Assembly: GCA_020635995.1 (NCBI GenBank)
Contig: JACJYS010000002.1
Location: forward strand, 62,001-126,000
From: Chitinophagales bacterium
Lineage (GTDB): Bacteria > Bacteroidota > Bacteroidia > Chitinophagales > UBA8649
DNA length: 64,000 nt
Reading direction: 5' to 3'
Of the stretch, positions 36,146 to 45,471 are shown piece by piece. A program made the position numbers and the translations under genes. The notes under the pieces were generated by a model. The model was not told the origin of the DNA. It made no database searches and saw nothing but the letters and a program-made list of their open reading frames with translations. Position 1 is the first letter of the stretch, and each line of letters begins with the position of its first letter.

Positions 36146-36676
36146 CTATTTTATACCTACTAAAGTAGATTGCCATCTAAACCCAGCTGAACCTCCTATT
36201 ATAAATGCACCTCCCAACTCTTCTTGAAAACCAATATGTATTCTATGAACATCTGCGTTTTGATAAATCTCATATTTGGCTTCAATAAAAGATGCTCCAA
36301 CCCTGTAATAATTCATTATCTCTCCATTTTCATAATTAATCTTCCCTAAACCACCATCTATTCCGTATTCAATATTAAGTTGTTCAATAGATCTTTTATT
36401 AACTGAGTAGTTACTATTTCTAGTAAAATCATAAAAAAAATCTGAAACATGAGGCCCTTGAAAGCCTTTATCACTTAGTTTATAAAAAGTAAAAGTTCCA
36501 TCAAGAACATAATCAGTAAATGATGAAGTATTAAATCCTACTGGACCCACATCAAAACTATAATTTCCAAGACCCTTAGTTATATTTCCCCGTGGTCGGC
36601 ATCCTTGCCGATTTCCACTCTTCTTTATTAAACTCATAAACCAAATGTAAGGAATATTTTTTATGTTTTCGTACAC
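36146..36676 (-). CDS. Unknown beta-rich protein, possible orphan toxin tip
   Basis: The open frame is 176 residues; an internal ATG at 36637 would give 163. The first about 30 residues are encoded by a palindromic repeat (residues G-N-R-Q-G-C-R-P-R-G), so the true start is doubtful. The rest (from about 35) is rich in Gly, Tyr, Phe and Asn in alternating strands and ends G-G-S-A-G-F-R-W-Q-S. No family is recognised. It has the look of the variable C-terminal tips left behind by RHS/polymorphic toxins, and the RHS remnant 1 kb away is consistent with that. This is inference only. Confidence 0.5.
   Translation of the reverse strand: MYENIKNIPYIWFMSLIKKSGNRQGCRPRGNITKGLGNYSFDVGPVGFNTSSFTDYVLDGTFTFYKLSDKGFQGPHVSDFFYDFTRNSNYSVNKRSIEQLNIEYGIDGGLGKINYENGEIMNYYRVGASFIEAKYEIYQNADVHRIHIGFQEELGGAFIIGGSAGFRWQSTLVGIK
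36584..36620. repeat. Palindromic segment matching the far side of the two-ORF cassette
   Basis: A hairpin GTGG-TCGGCA-TCCT-TGCCGA-...-CCAC spans 36593-36620. Its flank, read on the minus strand, is CCGACCACGGGGAAA (36599-36585). The plus strand at 35598-35612 reads CCGACCACAAGGAAA. The two 15-mers agree at 13 positions and point toward each other around the unknown ORF pair. Confidence 0.45.
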
Positions 36677-36680
36677 AAAT

Positions 36681-36702
36681 TGTCAGAAAGTAGCTTCTGA
36701 CA
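36681..36702. other. Hairpin between the orphan ORF and gcvP
   Basis: Perfect 8-bp arms TGTCAGAA and TTCTGACA with a 6-base loop. It has no T-run. It could be a protein-binding site for either divergent gene, but nothing further supports that. Confidence 0.35.
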
Positions 36703-36822
36703 GCACGGGAATAATCGTTAATTAAAAATACTATCCCAAAATGTCAACATGCACTTATAAACAACTTATTAAAAATGCTTAATGCACTCTTGCAAACTAT
36801 TAAAAAAGATAGTAAAGTACCT

Positions 36823-36830
36823 TACCTTTG
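36823..36830 (+). promoter_or_regulatory. -7 element of the gcvP promoter
   Basis: TACCTTTG at 36823-36830 is a full match to the -7 consensus, 19 bases before the ATG. Only a weak TTA (36800-36802) stands at the usual -33 distance. I see no glycine riboswitch in the leader. Confidence 0.5.
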
Positions 36831-36848
36831 CCCAAAATTTAAAATACT

Positions 36849-39692
36849 ATGGCAAGCACCTACGCATTTAGCAAAAGACATATTGGTATTTCAGCAGAAG
36901 AAAAAGATTTAATGCTCAAAAAAATAGGTGTTTCGTCTTTAGATGAACTGATAGACCAAACCATTCCTTCCAATATTCGTTCCAAAGGAATAAACTTGCC
37001 TAAAGCTCTTACCGAATTTGAATATTTAAACGAAATAAAAACCATTTCTAAAAAAAATAAAGTATTTAAAAGCTATATAGGCATGGGATACTACGGCACT
37101 ATTACACCTGCCGTAATTAGAAGAAATGTATTTGAAAACCCGGGGTGGTACACACAATACACGCCTTACCAAGCAGAAATAGCACAAGGTCGTTTAGAAT
37201 CTTTGTTAAATTTTCAAACCGTAATAAGCGATTTAACCGCTTTGCCCATAGCCAATGCTTCTTTATTAGATGATGCTACCGCAGCCGCAGAAACTATGAA
37301 TATGTTTTTTGGAGCTTTTAATAAAAGAACTATTACTGCTACTAAGTTTTTTGTAGATGAATATACTTTCCCTCAAATAATTGATATTTTACAAACAAGA
37401 GCCAATCCCTTAAACATAGAAATAGTTATTGGCAATTTTAAAAATATAGAATTTGATGACACCTATTTTGGAGCTTTAGTTCAATATCCAAATAGCGAAG
37501 GAAAAATAGAAGATTATACCTCTTTTACTCAAAAAGCTAAAGAAAAAGGAATTTATGTGGGTGTAGTGGCAGATATTTTAAGTTTAGCCATACTAACACC
37601 TCCCGGAGAATGGGGAGCAGACTGTGTTATAGGAAACACTCAGCGTTTTGGTGTGCCTATGGGTTTTGGTGGTCCACATGCGGCATATATGGCTACTACC
37701 GAAGATTTTAAACGTATAATTCCGGGTAGAATAATAGGTATTTCTACTGATAGATTAGAGAAACCCGCCTACCGTATGGCTTTGCAAACCAGAGAGCAAC
37801 ATATAAGAAGAGAAAAAGCAACATCTAATATTTGTACCGCACAAGCTTTGCTGGCTAATATGGCGGCCATGTATGCCGTACACCATGGCTACGAAGGCAT
37901 AAAAGAAGTAGCTTCTAATATTAGTAAACTTAGTGTTAAGCTGGCTGAAAAATTAAGTAATCTCGGTTTTAACATAAAACACCATTCCTTTTTTGACACC
38001 ATAGTAGTAGAAACTACAGAAGCCGAAAACATTAAACTTTTTGCAGAAAAGCAACATATCAATTTCTTTTACAGAGAAAATGAAGTTCAAATTTCTTTAG
38101 ACGAAACCACTTCTATAGAAGATGTAAACCATATTGCTATAATTTTTGAAAAATTTGCAAAAGGAAATTCAAATGCTAATACTTCTTTTGGTATTTCCAC
38201 AACCTTGCAAAGAACGTCAAAATACTTACAACACGAAGTATTTAAAATATACAGAAGCGAAACGGAGTTAATGCGATATATTAAGCATTTAGAGAATAAA
38301 GATTTATCGCTTACTCATTCTATGATTCCTTTGGGTTCTTGCACTATGAAATTAAATGCAGCTGCCGAGTTAGAGCCTGTATCGTGGGATGCTTTTGCCA
38401 ATATACACCCTTTTGCTCCCACTGAACAAACCTTGGGTTACCAACAAATTATAAAAGAGTTAGAATCATTTTTAAGCGAAATAACAGGTTTCCATAGCAC
38501 TTCAGTTCAGCCAAATAGTGGTGCTCAGGGAGAATTTGCCGGTTTACTGCTTATTCAAGCCTACCACCAAAGCCAAGGCGATAAACACCGAAATATTGTT
38601 TTAATTCCAGAATCGGCACATGGCACTAATCCGGCTTCGGCAGTTATGGCGGGATGCCAAGTAGTGGTAGTAAAATGTGATACTTACGGCAATATAGATA
38701 AAGAAGATTTGCAGCAAAAAGCAGAAGAACATAAAAACAATTTATCTTCTTTAATGATAACCTACCCTTCTACACATGGAGTTTTTGAGCATCATATAAA
38801 AGAGATAATAGAAATAGTACACGCCAATGGAGGTCAAGTGTATATGGACGGTGCCAATATGAATGCCCAAGTGGGTTTTACCAGTCCTGGAGAAATAGGT
38901 GCTGATGTATGCCACTTAAATTTACATAAAACTTTTGCCATACCGCATGGTGGCGGTGGCCCGGGAGTAGGACCAATATGCTGTGCAGCACATTTATCGC
39001 CATTTTTGCCAAGCAATGCACTTGTGAAAACTGGCGGTAGCAAAGCTACTCATGGTGTTGCGGCAGCACCTTATGGTAGTGCATCTATTTTGCTTATTTC
39101 TTATGCTTATATAAAAATGTTAGGAGCAGAAGGTTTAACAGAAGCTACTCAATACGCTATTTTAAATGCCAATTATATTAAAGCCGTTTTAGAGCAATAT
39201 TTTGAAGTACTTTATACCGGAAAAGAACATGGCAAAGTAGCTCACGAACTTATTTTAGATTTTAGACCATACAAACACAGCTTAAAAATAGAAGTAGAAG
39301 ATGTAGCAAAACGATTAATGGACTATGGTTTTCATGCTCCTACGGTTTCTTTTCCTGTGGCGGGTACTTTAATGATAGAACCAACCGAAAGTGAAGGGTT
39401 AAAAGAGCTAAACCGTTTTTGTGATGCTATGATTTCTATAAAAACAGAAATAGATGCCATAGCTAATGGCGATTTAGATGCAGATGATAATCCATTAAAA
39501 AATGCACCGCACACTATGCAAGAAGTTTGTGCTACAGAGTGGACTCATAAATATGATAGAGAAACGGCCGCTTTTCCGTGTGCATACACAAAAAGTAATA
39601 AGTTTTGGCCTACTGTTTCAAGGGTTAACAACTCCGTAGGCGATAGAAATTTAATCTGCACTTGCCCTCCTGTAAGCGAATATGCTGTTTAG
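36849..39692 (+). CDS. gcvP: Glycine dehydrogenase (decarboxylating), P protein
   Basis: This 947-residue protein is the full-length single-chain P protein of the glycine cleavage system, with both halves fused as in E. coli. N-terminal markers are R-H-I-G and Y-I-G-M-G-Y-Y-G-T. The PLP-binding lysine lies in L-N-L-H-K-T-F followed by A-I-P-H-G-G-G-G-P-G in the C-terminal half. It decarboxylates glycine and passes the aminomethyl group to lipoyl-H protein. The other gcv genes are not in the window. It is transcribed alone, followed by repeats. Confidence 0.97.
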   Translation: MASTYAFSKRHIGISAEEKDLMLKKIGVSSLDELIDQTIPSNIRSKGINLPKALTEFEYLNEIKTISKKNKVFKSYIGMGYYGTITPAVIRRNVFENPGWYTQYTPYQAEIAQGRLESLLNFQTVISDLTALPIANASLLDDATAAAETMNMFFGAFNKRTITATKFFVDEYTFPQIIDILQTRANPLNIEIVIGNFKNIEFDDTYFGALVQYPNSEGKIEDYTSFTQKAKEKGIYVGVVADILSLAILTPPGEWGADCVIGNTQRFGVPMGFGGPHAAYMATTEDFKRIIPGRIIGISTDRLEKPAYRMALQTREQHIRREKATSNICTAQALLANMAAMYAVHHGYEGIKEVASNISKLSVKLAEKLSNLGFNIKHHSFFDTIVVETTEAENIKLFAEKQHINFFYRENEVQISLDETTSIEDVNHIAIIFEKFAKGNSNANTSFGISTTLQRTSKYLQHEVFKIYRSETELMRYIKHLENKDLSLTHSMIPLGSCTMKLNAAAELEPVSWDAFANIHPFAPTEQTLGYQQIIKELESFLSEITGFHSTSVQPNSGAQGEFAGLLLIQAYHQSQGDKHRNIVLIPESAHGTNPASAVMAGCQVVVVKCDTYGNIDKEDLQQKAEEHKNNLSSLMITYPSTHGVFEHHIKEIIEIVHANGGQVYMDGANMNAQVGFTSPGEIGADVCHLNLHKTFAIPHGGGGPGVGPICCAAHLSPFLPSNALVKTGGSKATHGVAAAPYGSASILLISYAYIKMLGAEGLTEATQYAILNANYIKAVLEQYFEVLYTGKEHGKVAHELILDFRPYKHSLKIEVEDVAKRLMDYGFHAPTVSFPVAGTLMIEPTESEGLKELNRFCDAMISIKTEIDAIANGDLDADDNPLKNAPHTMQEVCATEWTHKYDRETAAFPCAYTKSNKFWPTVSRVNNSVGDRNLICTCPPVSEYAV

Positions 39693-39726
39693 TTTGCGTT
39701 ATTAATCAAAATGGGATAAACGAATT

Positions 39727-39983
39727 CCACAAATCGTCATTGCCGCGAAGGCGGTAATCCCTTGCAATAGAACTGTGCTACGTAATATTGGGATGCCTTT
39801 CTTCAAAGGCATGACGTGCTATATAGAAAAAAACCTCCCACAAATCGTCATTACCGCGGAGGCGGTAATCCCTTGCAATAAAACTGTGCTACGTAACATT
39901 GGGATGCCTTTCTTCAAAGGCATGACGTGCTATTTCTCTTTTTGTTTGGGATACCTGCATTCGCAGGCATGACGTGAAAGAGG
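39727..39983. repeat. Tandem CGTCAT-bounded palindromic repeats
   Basis: Two 96-base copies (39727-39822 and 39838-39933) differ at 4 positions, and a third, shorter relative follows (39941-39983). Each full copy starts near CGTCAT and ends near ATGACG, with inner inverted segments GGTAATCCC ... GGGATGCC and GCCTTT-CTTC-AAAGGC. The 464-base gap 39693-40156 holds nothing else apart from the haem operon promoter. An open frame over 39775-39972 only translates the repeat. Confidence 0.8.
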
Positions 39984-40098
39984 TATCGGTATAACGCACT
40001 ACGTGGAAGAAAAATATCCAAAAAAACACAAGCAAACAAAAGATTTATGGAATGTCATTTTTTATGACAAAGACATGACAAAATAAGCTTTATTTAGA

Positions 40099-40129
40099 TT
40101 GTTTTTAAATAAGAAAAGTGTGACCTTTG
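40099..40129 (+). promoter_or_regulatory. Promoter of the haem operon
   Basis: TTG (40099-40101), 20-base spacer, GACCTTTG (40122-40129), one base from the -7 consensus. It places the message start after the upstream ATG at 40127 and favours the ATG at 40157. I see no clear Fur box. Confidence 0.55.
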
Positions 40130-40156
40130 TGCAAGAATTTAAAACAGCACTTTTTT

Positions 40157-41416
40157 ATGAGAAAACAATTATTTTTTTGGTTTATTTTATTTATAGGTTT
40201 CTATTCGCTTTCTGCACAAGTTGTTGAAGATAGTGTGATAATGGGACCAAATTACACAAATGACGTTTTTTATAGTTTATCATCTGGCAATACTACTGAA
40301 GTAGGGGGTGCAGATTGGACAGTAGCTTTTTATAATGAATCTATTTCGGCAGCTATTATGATAAATAGTGGTAGAGGCGTTAAACTTTATAGAGTTTCTG
40401 ATGATATTTCTACTTTTTCTGACGTATTAGATACTGCAAATTTGTCAAATTGGGATGAACTATATGATGATTATTCAACATGGAGTGAGTTTTCTGCCTT
40501 TGAAGATATGTCAACTACATCTTCAAGTAATTATGGCTGGGGCGAATATAATTCTGCCAACCACCAAGTAACAGCTTCTAGAATTTTTGTTATTCAAACC
40601 GTAAATGGCGATTTTTACAAAGTAATGGTTGTAAGTAAAATAACCGGAACTTTTACATATAGATATGCTACTTTAGATAATTCAATAGATACAACACTTA
40701 CCATTACACCCGCAGATTATTTGAATACAAACTATGCATATTTAAACATGGATAATCATACTTTGTTAAACTTAGAGCCCAACAATACTACTTGGGATTT
40801 AGTATTTAAAAAATACAATGCCCAATACAGTCCTACGGTTCATTATCCTGTAACAGGCGTACTAAACAATTTTGGTGTAGAAATAGCGAAAGTTGAAAAC
40901 TTACCCAATAGCGAAGCAAGCTATGACGGATTAGTATTATCACCAGATAGAAATACCATAGGCTGGGATTGGAAATCATTTAATAATACTACCTACACTT
41001 ATGATTTAACAGACTCACTAACTTACTTTGTAAAAACTATAGACAATAAAATTTATAAACTATATTTTACCGAATTTGCAGGAGGTAGTACAGGAGTAAT
41101 TAAATTTAATAAAGAAGAAATAGCGCAAGACACTACTAATATTAACGATATAAACAGCATAGTTAACTACACTATTTATCCTAACCCCACAAAAGGGCAA
41201 ATAGAATTAGTTTTAGACTTAAATGCTAATGAAAATCTACAAATTGCGGTTTCAGATATGTTTGGAAGAACTGTTTATCAATCTAATTCTATTAATGCAA
41301 ATGCAGGATTAAACGCTTATAGATTAGATTTAAGCAATAACACAGCTGGAGTATATTTAATACAGTTATCAAACGGAAAAAATATTACAACTCAAAAAGT
41401 AATATTAAACAAATAA
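40157..41416 (+). CDS. HmuY-like haem-binding protein with T9SS type A sorting domain
   Basis: The start at 40157 gives a signal peptide (MRKQLFFWFILFIGFYSLSA before Gln). The body has two HmuY-like stretches sharing pattern with the lipoprotein at 43654: Y-S-L-S near W-T-V-A-F-Y early, and T-T-W-D-L-V-F-K then Y-P-V-T-G-V later, followed by I-Y-K-L-Y-F. The last about 80 residues are a T9SS type A domain: Y-T-I-Y-P-N-P-T-K-G, then M-F-G-R and A-G-V-Y-L-I-Q-L. HmuY proteins are usually lipoproteins, so a secreted or surface-attached version is unusual. It abuts the receptor gene with no gap. Confidence 0.85.
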   Translation: MRKQLFFWFILFIGFYSLSAQVVEDSVIMGPNYTNDVFYSLSSGNTTEVGGADWTVAFYNESISAAIMINSGRGVKLYRVSDDISTFSDVLDTANLSNWDELYDDYSTWSEFSAFEDMSTTSSSNYGWGEYNSANHQVTASRIFVIQTVNGDFYKVMVVSKITGTFTYRYATLDNSIDTTLTITPADYLNTNYAYLNMDNHTLLNLEPNNTTWDLVFKKYNAQYSPTVHYPVTGVLNNFGVEIAKVENLPNSEASYDGLVLSPDRNTIGWDWKSFNNTTYTYDLTDSLTYFVKTIDNKIYKLYFTEFAGGSTGVIKFNKEEIAQDTTNINDINSIVNYTIYPNPTKGQIELVLDLNANENLQIAVSDMFGRTVYQSNSINANAGLNAYRLDLSNNTAGVYLIQLSNGKNITTQKVILNK

Positions 41417-43657
41417 ATGAACAAGCCAAGTAGTAGTTTATTTTATACAATAGTTTTCATTTTGGGCATTGTTAATTACAGCAATGCCCAAAACTATATA
41501 AATATATACGATGCTGCTACATTAGAGCCATTAGCTTATGCTAATATAAAACTAACAGAACTTTCTACTCATAGCATTAAATATACTACTACCGATGAAA
41601 GAGGAAAATTTGAAATACCTTTTACTACAAAAACATTAGTAGAAGCCAGCTATATAGGCTATAATAAAGTTAGAAAAGAAATAATGCCCGGACAAGAAGC
41701 TATTATTTACGCTTTTGCCAATGAACAGGAAATAGATGAAGTAGTAGTAACAGGAAGTGCTAAAGAAACCACAATAGATAAAAGCGTTTATAATGTAAAT
41801 GTTATAACCGCAGAAACCCTAAACAAAAGAGCGGCAAACAACTTAGCAGAAGCACTGCAAAATGAACTAAACATACAAATAAAACAAGATGGCGTTTTGG
41901 GTTCTCAAATAGAAATGCAGGGCATGGGTGGCTACAATGTAAAAGTAATGATAGACGGTGTACCCGTAATAGGAAGAATGGACGGTAATATTGATTTAAG
42001 CCAAATTAATATGAATAATATTGAAAGAATAGAAGTAGTAGAAGGTCCATTATCTGCTATGTATGGCACTAATGCTATAGCAGGCGTTATAAATTTAATA
42101 ACTAAACAAAATCAAAAAAACACTGTAGAAGGTGCAGCTAAATTTTATTACGAAAGTAACGGTACTTATAATGTAGATGGCAATGTGGGTTTCAAAAAGA
42201 AAAATCACTATATCAGTTTAAATGCAGGCAGGTATTTTTTTGACGGCTGGAATCCAACAAAAGACTACGACAGAGATGTACTTTGGAATCCTAAAGAACA
42301 ATATTTTGGCGGTATAAACTATACTTATAGAACAAAAAAAGATTGGTTTCATAGATTTAAAACCAATTATTTTCAAGATAAAATACTTAATCGTTATGAC
42401 CCGGCAGGGCAACTACCCATTGCTTTTGATGATTGGTACAAAACTAAACGCTTTGATTTTACTTATGCCACAAACGGAAAAATAGGCAAAAACTTAACTT
42501 TAAATAGTGTAAATGCCTATAACCTTTTTAATAGAATAAAAAATAGATACAGAAAAAATTTAAACACTTTAGAGTCGGAGCTGGTGCAAGACACAGAAGG
42601 AGAAGACAACCAAGACACTACCAGCCTAAACCAATGGATGACAAGAACGGCTTTGTATTGGGATAATCCAGAAAAAATAATAAGTGTACAAGGCGGAATA
42701 GATATAAATGTAGAAAATGGAAAAGGTGGAAGATTTACTGAAGAAAACGGTTCTTCCATTACTATGGTAGATGCTTCCTTTTTTGTTAGTTTAGATATTC
42801 ACCCAATAAAAAAAGTGAGTATAGTACCCGCATTGCGATACGGCTACAACAATATGTATGTTAAACTCCCCACTCCATCTTTACAATTTAAGTATGATGT
42901 TTCGGAAAATAGTGCTTTCAGATTAAACTATGGCATGGGATATAGAACGCCCGATTTAAAAGAAATGTACTTAGTATTTAATGATGCTAACCACAATATT
43001 TTTGGTAATAAAGATTTAAAAGCAGAAAACTCTCATAATTTTTCAACTTCCTATAATTACCAAAACTCTTTTAACAAGCATGGACTTAAAGTTGGAGCTA
43101 AATTTTTCTACAACCATAAGTATAACGCCATAGTACTTACTCCAGACGCAAACTTAGTGTATAAGTACGTTAATATTGCCCAAAATACCTCATTAGGCGT
43201 ACAGCTTGACAACAAATATACTTTTAAAGGCTTAACTGTAGGAGTTGGCTTTTCTTACACCGGCTTAACTAACGATTTATATCCGAAGGATAACAGTTTA
43301 AAGAAATATTACTTTTATCCTCAAATGCAAACCAATGTAAGTTATGATTTTAAAAAAATAAACTTAAGTTTAAACTTGTTTAATAAATGGATGGGAAAAA
43401 GATACGACTATCAGCTAAATGAAAATGATGAAGCTGTACAAATTCAAACCCAATCTTATGATTTAATGGATTTTACGGTACAAAAAGGTTTTTGGAAAAA
43501 TAGAATAGGCATTACCGCTGGAATTAAAAACATACTAAATGTTACCAATATTTTAGGTAGCCAAACAAGCGGTGCTCACTCATCGGCTAATAATTCTTCG
43601 CAAATAGGAACAGGAAGAACATATTTTGTAGGTTTAAAAATATCAAGTAAAAATTGA
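41417..43657 (+). CDS. TonB-dependent receptor, HmuR-like haem receptor
   Basis: This 746-residue protein has a signal peptide (cleavage before Gln25) and a carboxypeptidase-like regulatory domain (about 28-105). A plug follows with V-M-I-D-G-V-P-V-I-G-R and R-I-E-V-V-E-G-P-L-S-A-M-Y-G-T-N-A (about 210-225, split), then a 22-strand barrel ending in an aromatic-rich strand. Within the barrel, Y-R-T-P-D-L and G-N-K-D-L-K-A-E correspond to the FRAP and NPDL boxes of haem receptors. Flanking HmuY-like genes on both sides support haem as substrate. It follows the upstream stop directly and its end overlaps the next TTG start. Confidence 0.92.
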   Translation: MNKPSSSLFYTIVFILGIVNYSNAQNYINIYDAATLEPLAYANIKLTELSTHSIKYTTTDERGKFEIPFTTKTLVEASYIGYNKVRKEIMPGQEAIIYAFANEQEIDEVVVTGSAKETTIDKSVYNVNVITAETLNKRAANNLAEALQNELNIQIKQDGVLGSQIEMQGMGGYNVKVMIDGVPVIGRMDGNIDLSQINMNNIERIEVVEGPLSAMYGTNAIAGVINLITKQNQKNTVEGAAKFYYESNGTYNVDGNVGFKKKNHYISLNAGRYFFDGWNPTKDYDRDVLWNPKEQYFGGINYTYRTKKDWFHRFKTNYFQDKILNRYDPAGQLPIAFDDWYKTKRFDFTYATNGKIGKNLTLNSVNAYNLFNRIKNRYRKNLNTLESELVQDTEGEDNQDTTSLNQWMTRTALYWDNPEKIISVQGGIDINVENGKGGRFTEENGSSITMVDASFFVSLDIHPIKKVSIVPALRYGYNNMYVKLPTPSLQFKYDVSENSAFRLNYGMGYRTPDLKEMYLVFNDANHNIFGNKDLKAENSHNFSTSYNYQNSFNKHGLKVGAKFFYNHKYNAIVLTPDANLVYKYVNIAQNTSLGVQLDNKYTFKGLTVGVGFSYTGLTNDLYPKDNSLKKYYFYPQMQTNVSYDFKKINLSLNLFNKWMGKRYDYQLNENDEAVQIQTQSYDLMDFTVQKGFWKNRIGITAGIKNILNVTNILGSQTSGAHSSANNSSQIGTGRTYFVGLKISSKN

Positions 43658-44670
43658 AAAAATTAATTTATTCCATATCGCTACTAATAGTTTTATCATC
43701 TTGTTTTAAAGAAGAAGATGCCAGAAATATTCAGTTTTCTAACTATGATGTGGTAGAGATAGGAGCACAATATCAAAATCAAATTTATTATAGTTTATCT
43801 AATGCTAAAATTGTAACTACTAACGATTATAAAATATGGGACATAGGTTTTTATAGTGGTTCAGATAAAAGCTTTATAAGACTTAACGGTGCGTGCAATT
43901 ACTACGTAATTAAAACAGGAAGTACCGATTTTGATGCCAATTATGATATAGAAAGCTACCCCGAAAATGAAAGACGCTTTGATGGCATGTGGCATTTAAC
44001 CGACAATTTAGCCATAGATGAAATAATAGAGCAAGAAGATGATGAAGATACGCTTTATACCGATAAGATAGTTTATTTAATTAGTGCCGGCACCGATGCT
44101 AACGGAAATGCTATAAAAGAACCTAAAAAATTTATTTTTGAAGGAATAATTGAAGATAGTTATATCATTAAATATGCAAATTTAGACGGCTCTAACGCTG
44201 TAAGAAAAATTATACCCAGAGATAAAAATCTTACCCTAACAGCTTATTCATTTTTAGAGCAAACTATTGTGAATGTAGAACCAGACAAAACAACTTGGGA
44301 TTTATTGTTTAGCAGAGCTACAGATACCGTTTTTTCTACTACCAACCCAACAACTGTAGATCCTATAGCAGGATATGCCGTTACTGGTACGTATTTAAAC
44401 CCATACAGCACTGAAGCCTATATAGAAGATGAAATAGGATATGATGATATAAACAGTAGTAATATCAAAAATGGAGAATTTACAGACAGGTTAGACATTA
44501 TAGGACACGAATGGAAAATATTTACAACTCAATACACCATTGACGAAACTAAAAGTTATGTTATAAAAGACCAAAACGGCTTTATATACAAACTGCGTTT
44601 TTTAGGTTTTTATAATGAAGAAACAGGACAAAAAGGCTATCCAAGTTTTCAAGTAGAGTTAGTGGAATAA
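43654..44670 (+). CDS. HmuY family lipoprotein
   Basis: This 338-residue protein starts with TTG overlapping the receptor stop by 4 bases. The signal peptide ends VLSSC (Cys17). The HmuY pattern is present: I-Y-Y-S-L-S and W-D-I-G-F-Y-S near the start, T-T-W-D-L-L-F-S, V-I-K-D-Q-N-G-F-I-Y-K-L-R-F, and the closing G-Q-K-G-Y-P-S-F-Q. HmuY of Porphyromonas gingivalis binds haem at the surface and passes it to HmuR. It is a paralogue of the T9SS-tailed protein at the head of the operon but has a lipid anchor instead of a sorting domain. Confidence 0.88.
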   Translation: MKKLIYSISLLIVLSSCFKEEDARNIQFSNYDVVEIGAQYQNQIYYSLSNAKIVTTNDYKIWDIGFYSGSDKSFIRLNGACNYYVIKTGSTDFDANYDIESYPENERRFDGMWHLTDNLAIDEIIEQEDDEDTLYTDKIVYLISAGTDANGNAIKEPKKFIFEGIIEDSYIIKYANLDGSNAVRKIIPRDKNLTLTAYSFLEQTIVNVEPDKTTWDLLFSRATDTVFSTTNPTTVDPIAGYAVTGTYLNPYSTEAYIEDEIGYDDINSSNIKNGEFTDRLDIIGHEWKIFTTQYTIDETKSYVIKDQNGFIYKLRFLGFYNEETGQKGYPSFQVELVE

Positions 44671-44698
44671 AAAAAAGGAGCTCTAAGCTCCTTTTTTT
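44671..44698. terminator. Bidirectional terminator after the haem operon
   Basis: GGAGCT-CTA-AGCTCC core with A6 on the left pairing with T7 on the right. It separates convergent genes (stops at 44670 plus and 44720 minus). Confidence 0.85.
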
Positions 44699-44719
44699 AT
44701 TCATTATGTTTTTCAAATA

Positions 44720-45451
44720 CTACTTCACTATAAAAGTAGAGGTATTAATATTGTTGCCTTTATCTATAAGCTTAATAATATAAACCCCCGATTTGTAATT
44801 TTTAGTTTCTATTTTAATATTAGTATTATTATTTACAGAAGTTTGGTAAACCTCCTTACCTAAAACATTATAAACTTTAATGGTTTTAACATTGTGATTA
44901 TAAGGCAAATCAATATTTACCATATCTACAGCAGGGTTAGGATAAAGTTTAAAGTTTAAGTTTGCAATTTCGTTAATAGCAGTAGCTTCTACTAATGAGT
45001 CAACTTTAAAATAATAATCATAATGTTTTTGAGAACCAGAAACCCCATCTAATTCTATAGTAATAGGAATATAGCCAAACCCAGCCGTTCCGTTTGGAAG
45101 AAACTGAGGTTTCAAGTAAAGCGTATCGCCAACCTCTGCTATCATTGTATCTCCAGATTTAAAAGAAAGTTGATAACATGCTCCTCCTGCTCTAACATCT
45201 TCACACAAATTTACGCCCCACCCTGAGGTGCTTGTAAATCCAGTAGCATCCCAAACAATTTTTACTTGAGATGGACTATTATGATACAAATAAATTTTCT
45301 TTTCAATAGCAAATGTATCGCTTGGTGCTGAAGCTATATGAGTAGAGTCATAATTCGCTCCCCCAACAATAAATACTTCTTGTGCATTTATTTCAAAAAC
45401 AAAAGCAATTATTGGTACAATTAATAAAAATTTAAGTAATTTTTTTTTCAT
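44720..45451 (-). CDS. Secreted protein with T9SS type A sorting domain
   Basis: The ATG at 45451 gives a signal peptide (M-K-K-K-L-L-K-F then a hydrophobic run, cleavage before Gln). The longer frame would start at 45505, inside the promoter. The 243 residues contain an unrecognised beta-rich module (about 25-160) with two Cys in L-C-E-D-V-R-A-G-G-A-C and a closing type A sorting domain: F-K-L-Y-P-N-P-A, V-Y-N-V-L-G-K and S-G-V-Y-I-I-K-L. T9SS would carry it across the outer membrane. Its activity is not known. Confidence 0.82.
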   Translation of the reverse strand: MKKKLLKFLLIVPIIAFVFEINAQEVFIVGGANYDSTHIASAPSDTFAIEKKIYLYHNSPSQVKIVWDATGFTSTSGWGVNLCEDVRAGGACYQLSFKSGDTMIAEVGDTLYLKPQFLPNGTAGFGYIPITIELDGVSGSQKHYDYYFKVDSLVEATAINEIANLNFKLYPNPAVDMVNIDLPYNHNVKTIKVYNVLGKEVYQTSVNNNTNIKIETKNYKSGVYIIKLIDKGNNINTSTFIVK

Positions 45452-45471
45452 GATTTTAGATTTATACATGC

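Noticed and set aside
39775..39972. 65-residue frame over the tandem repeat
   Set aside because: The translated protein is itself an internal repeat caused by the DNA repeat. There is no promoter or domain.
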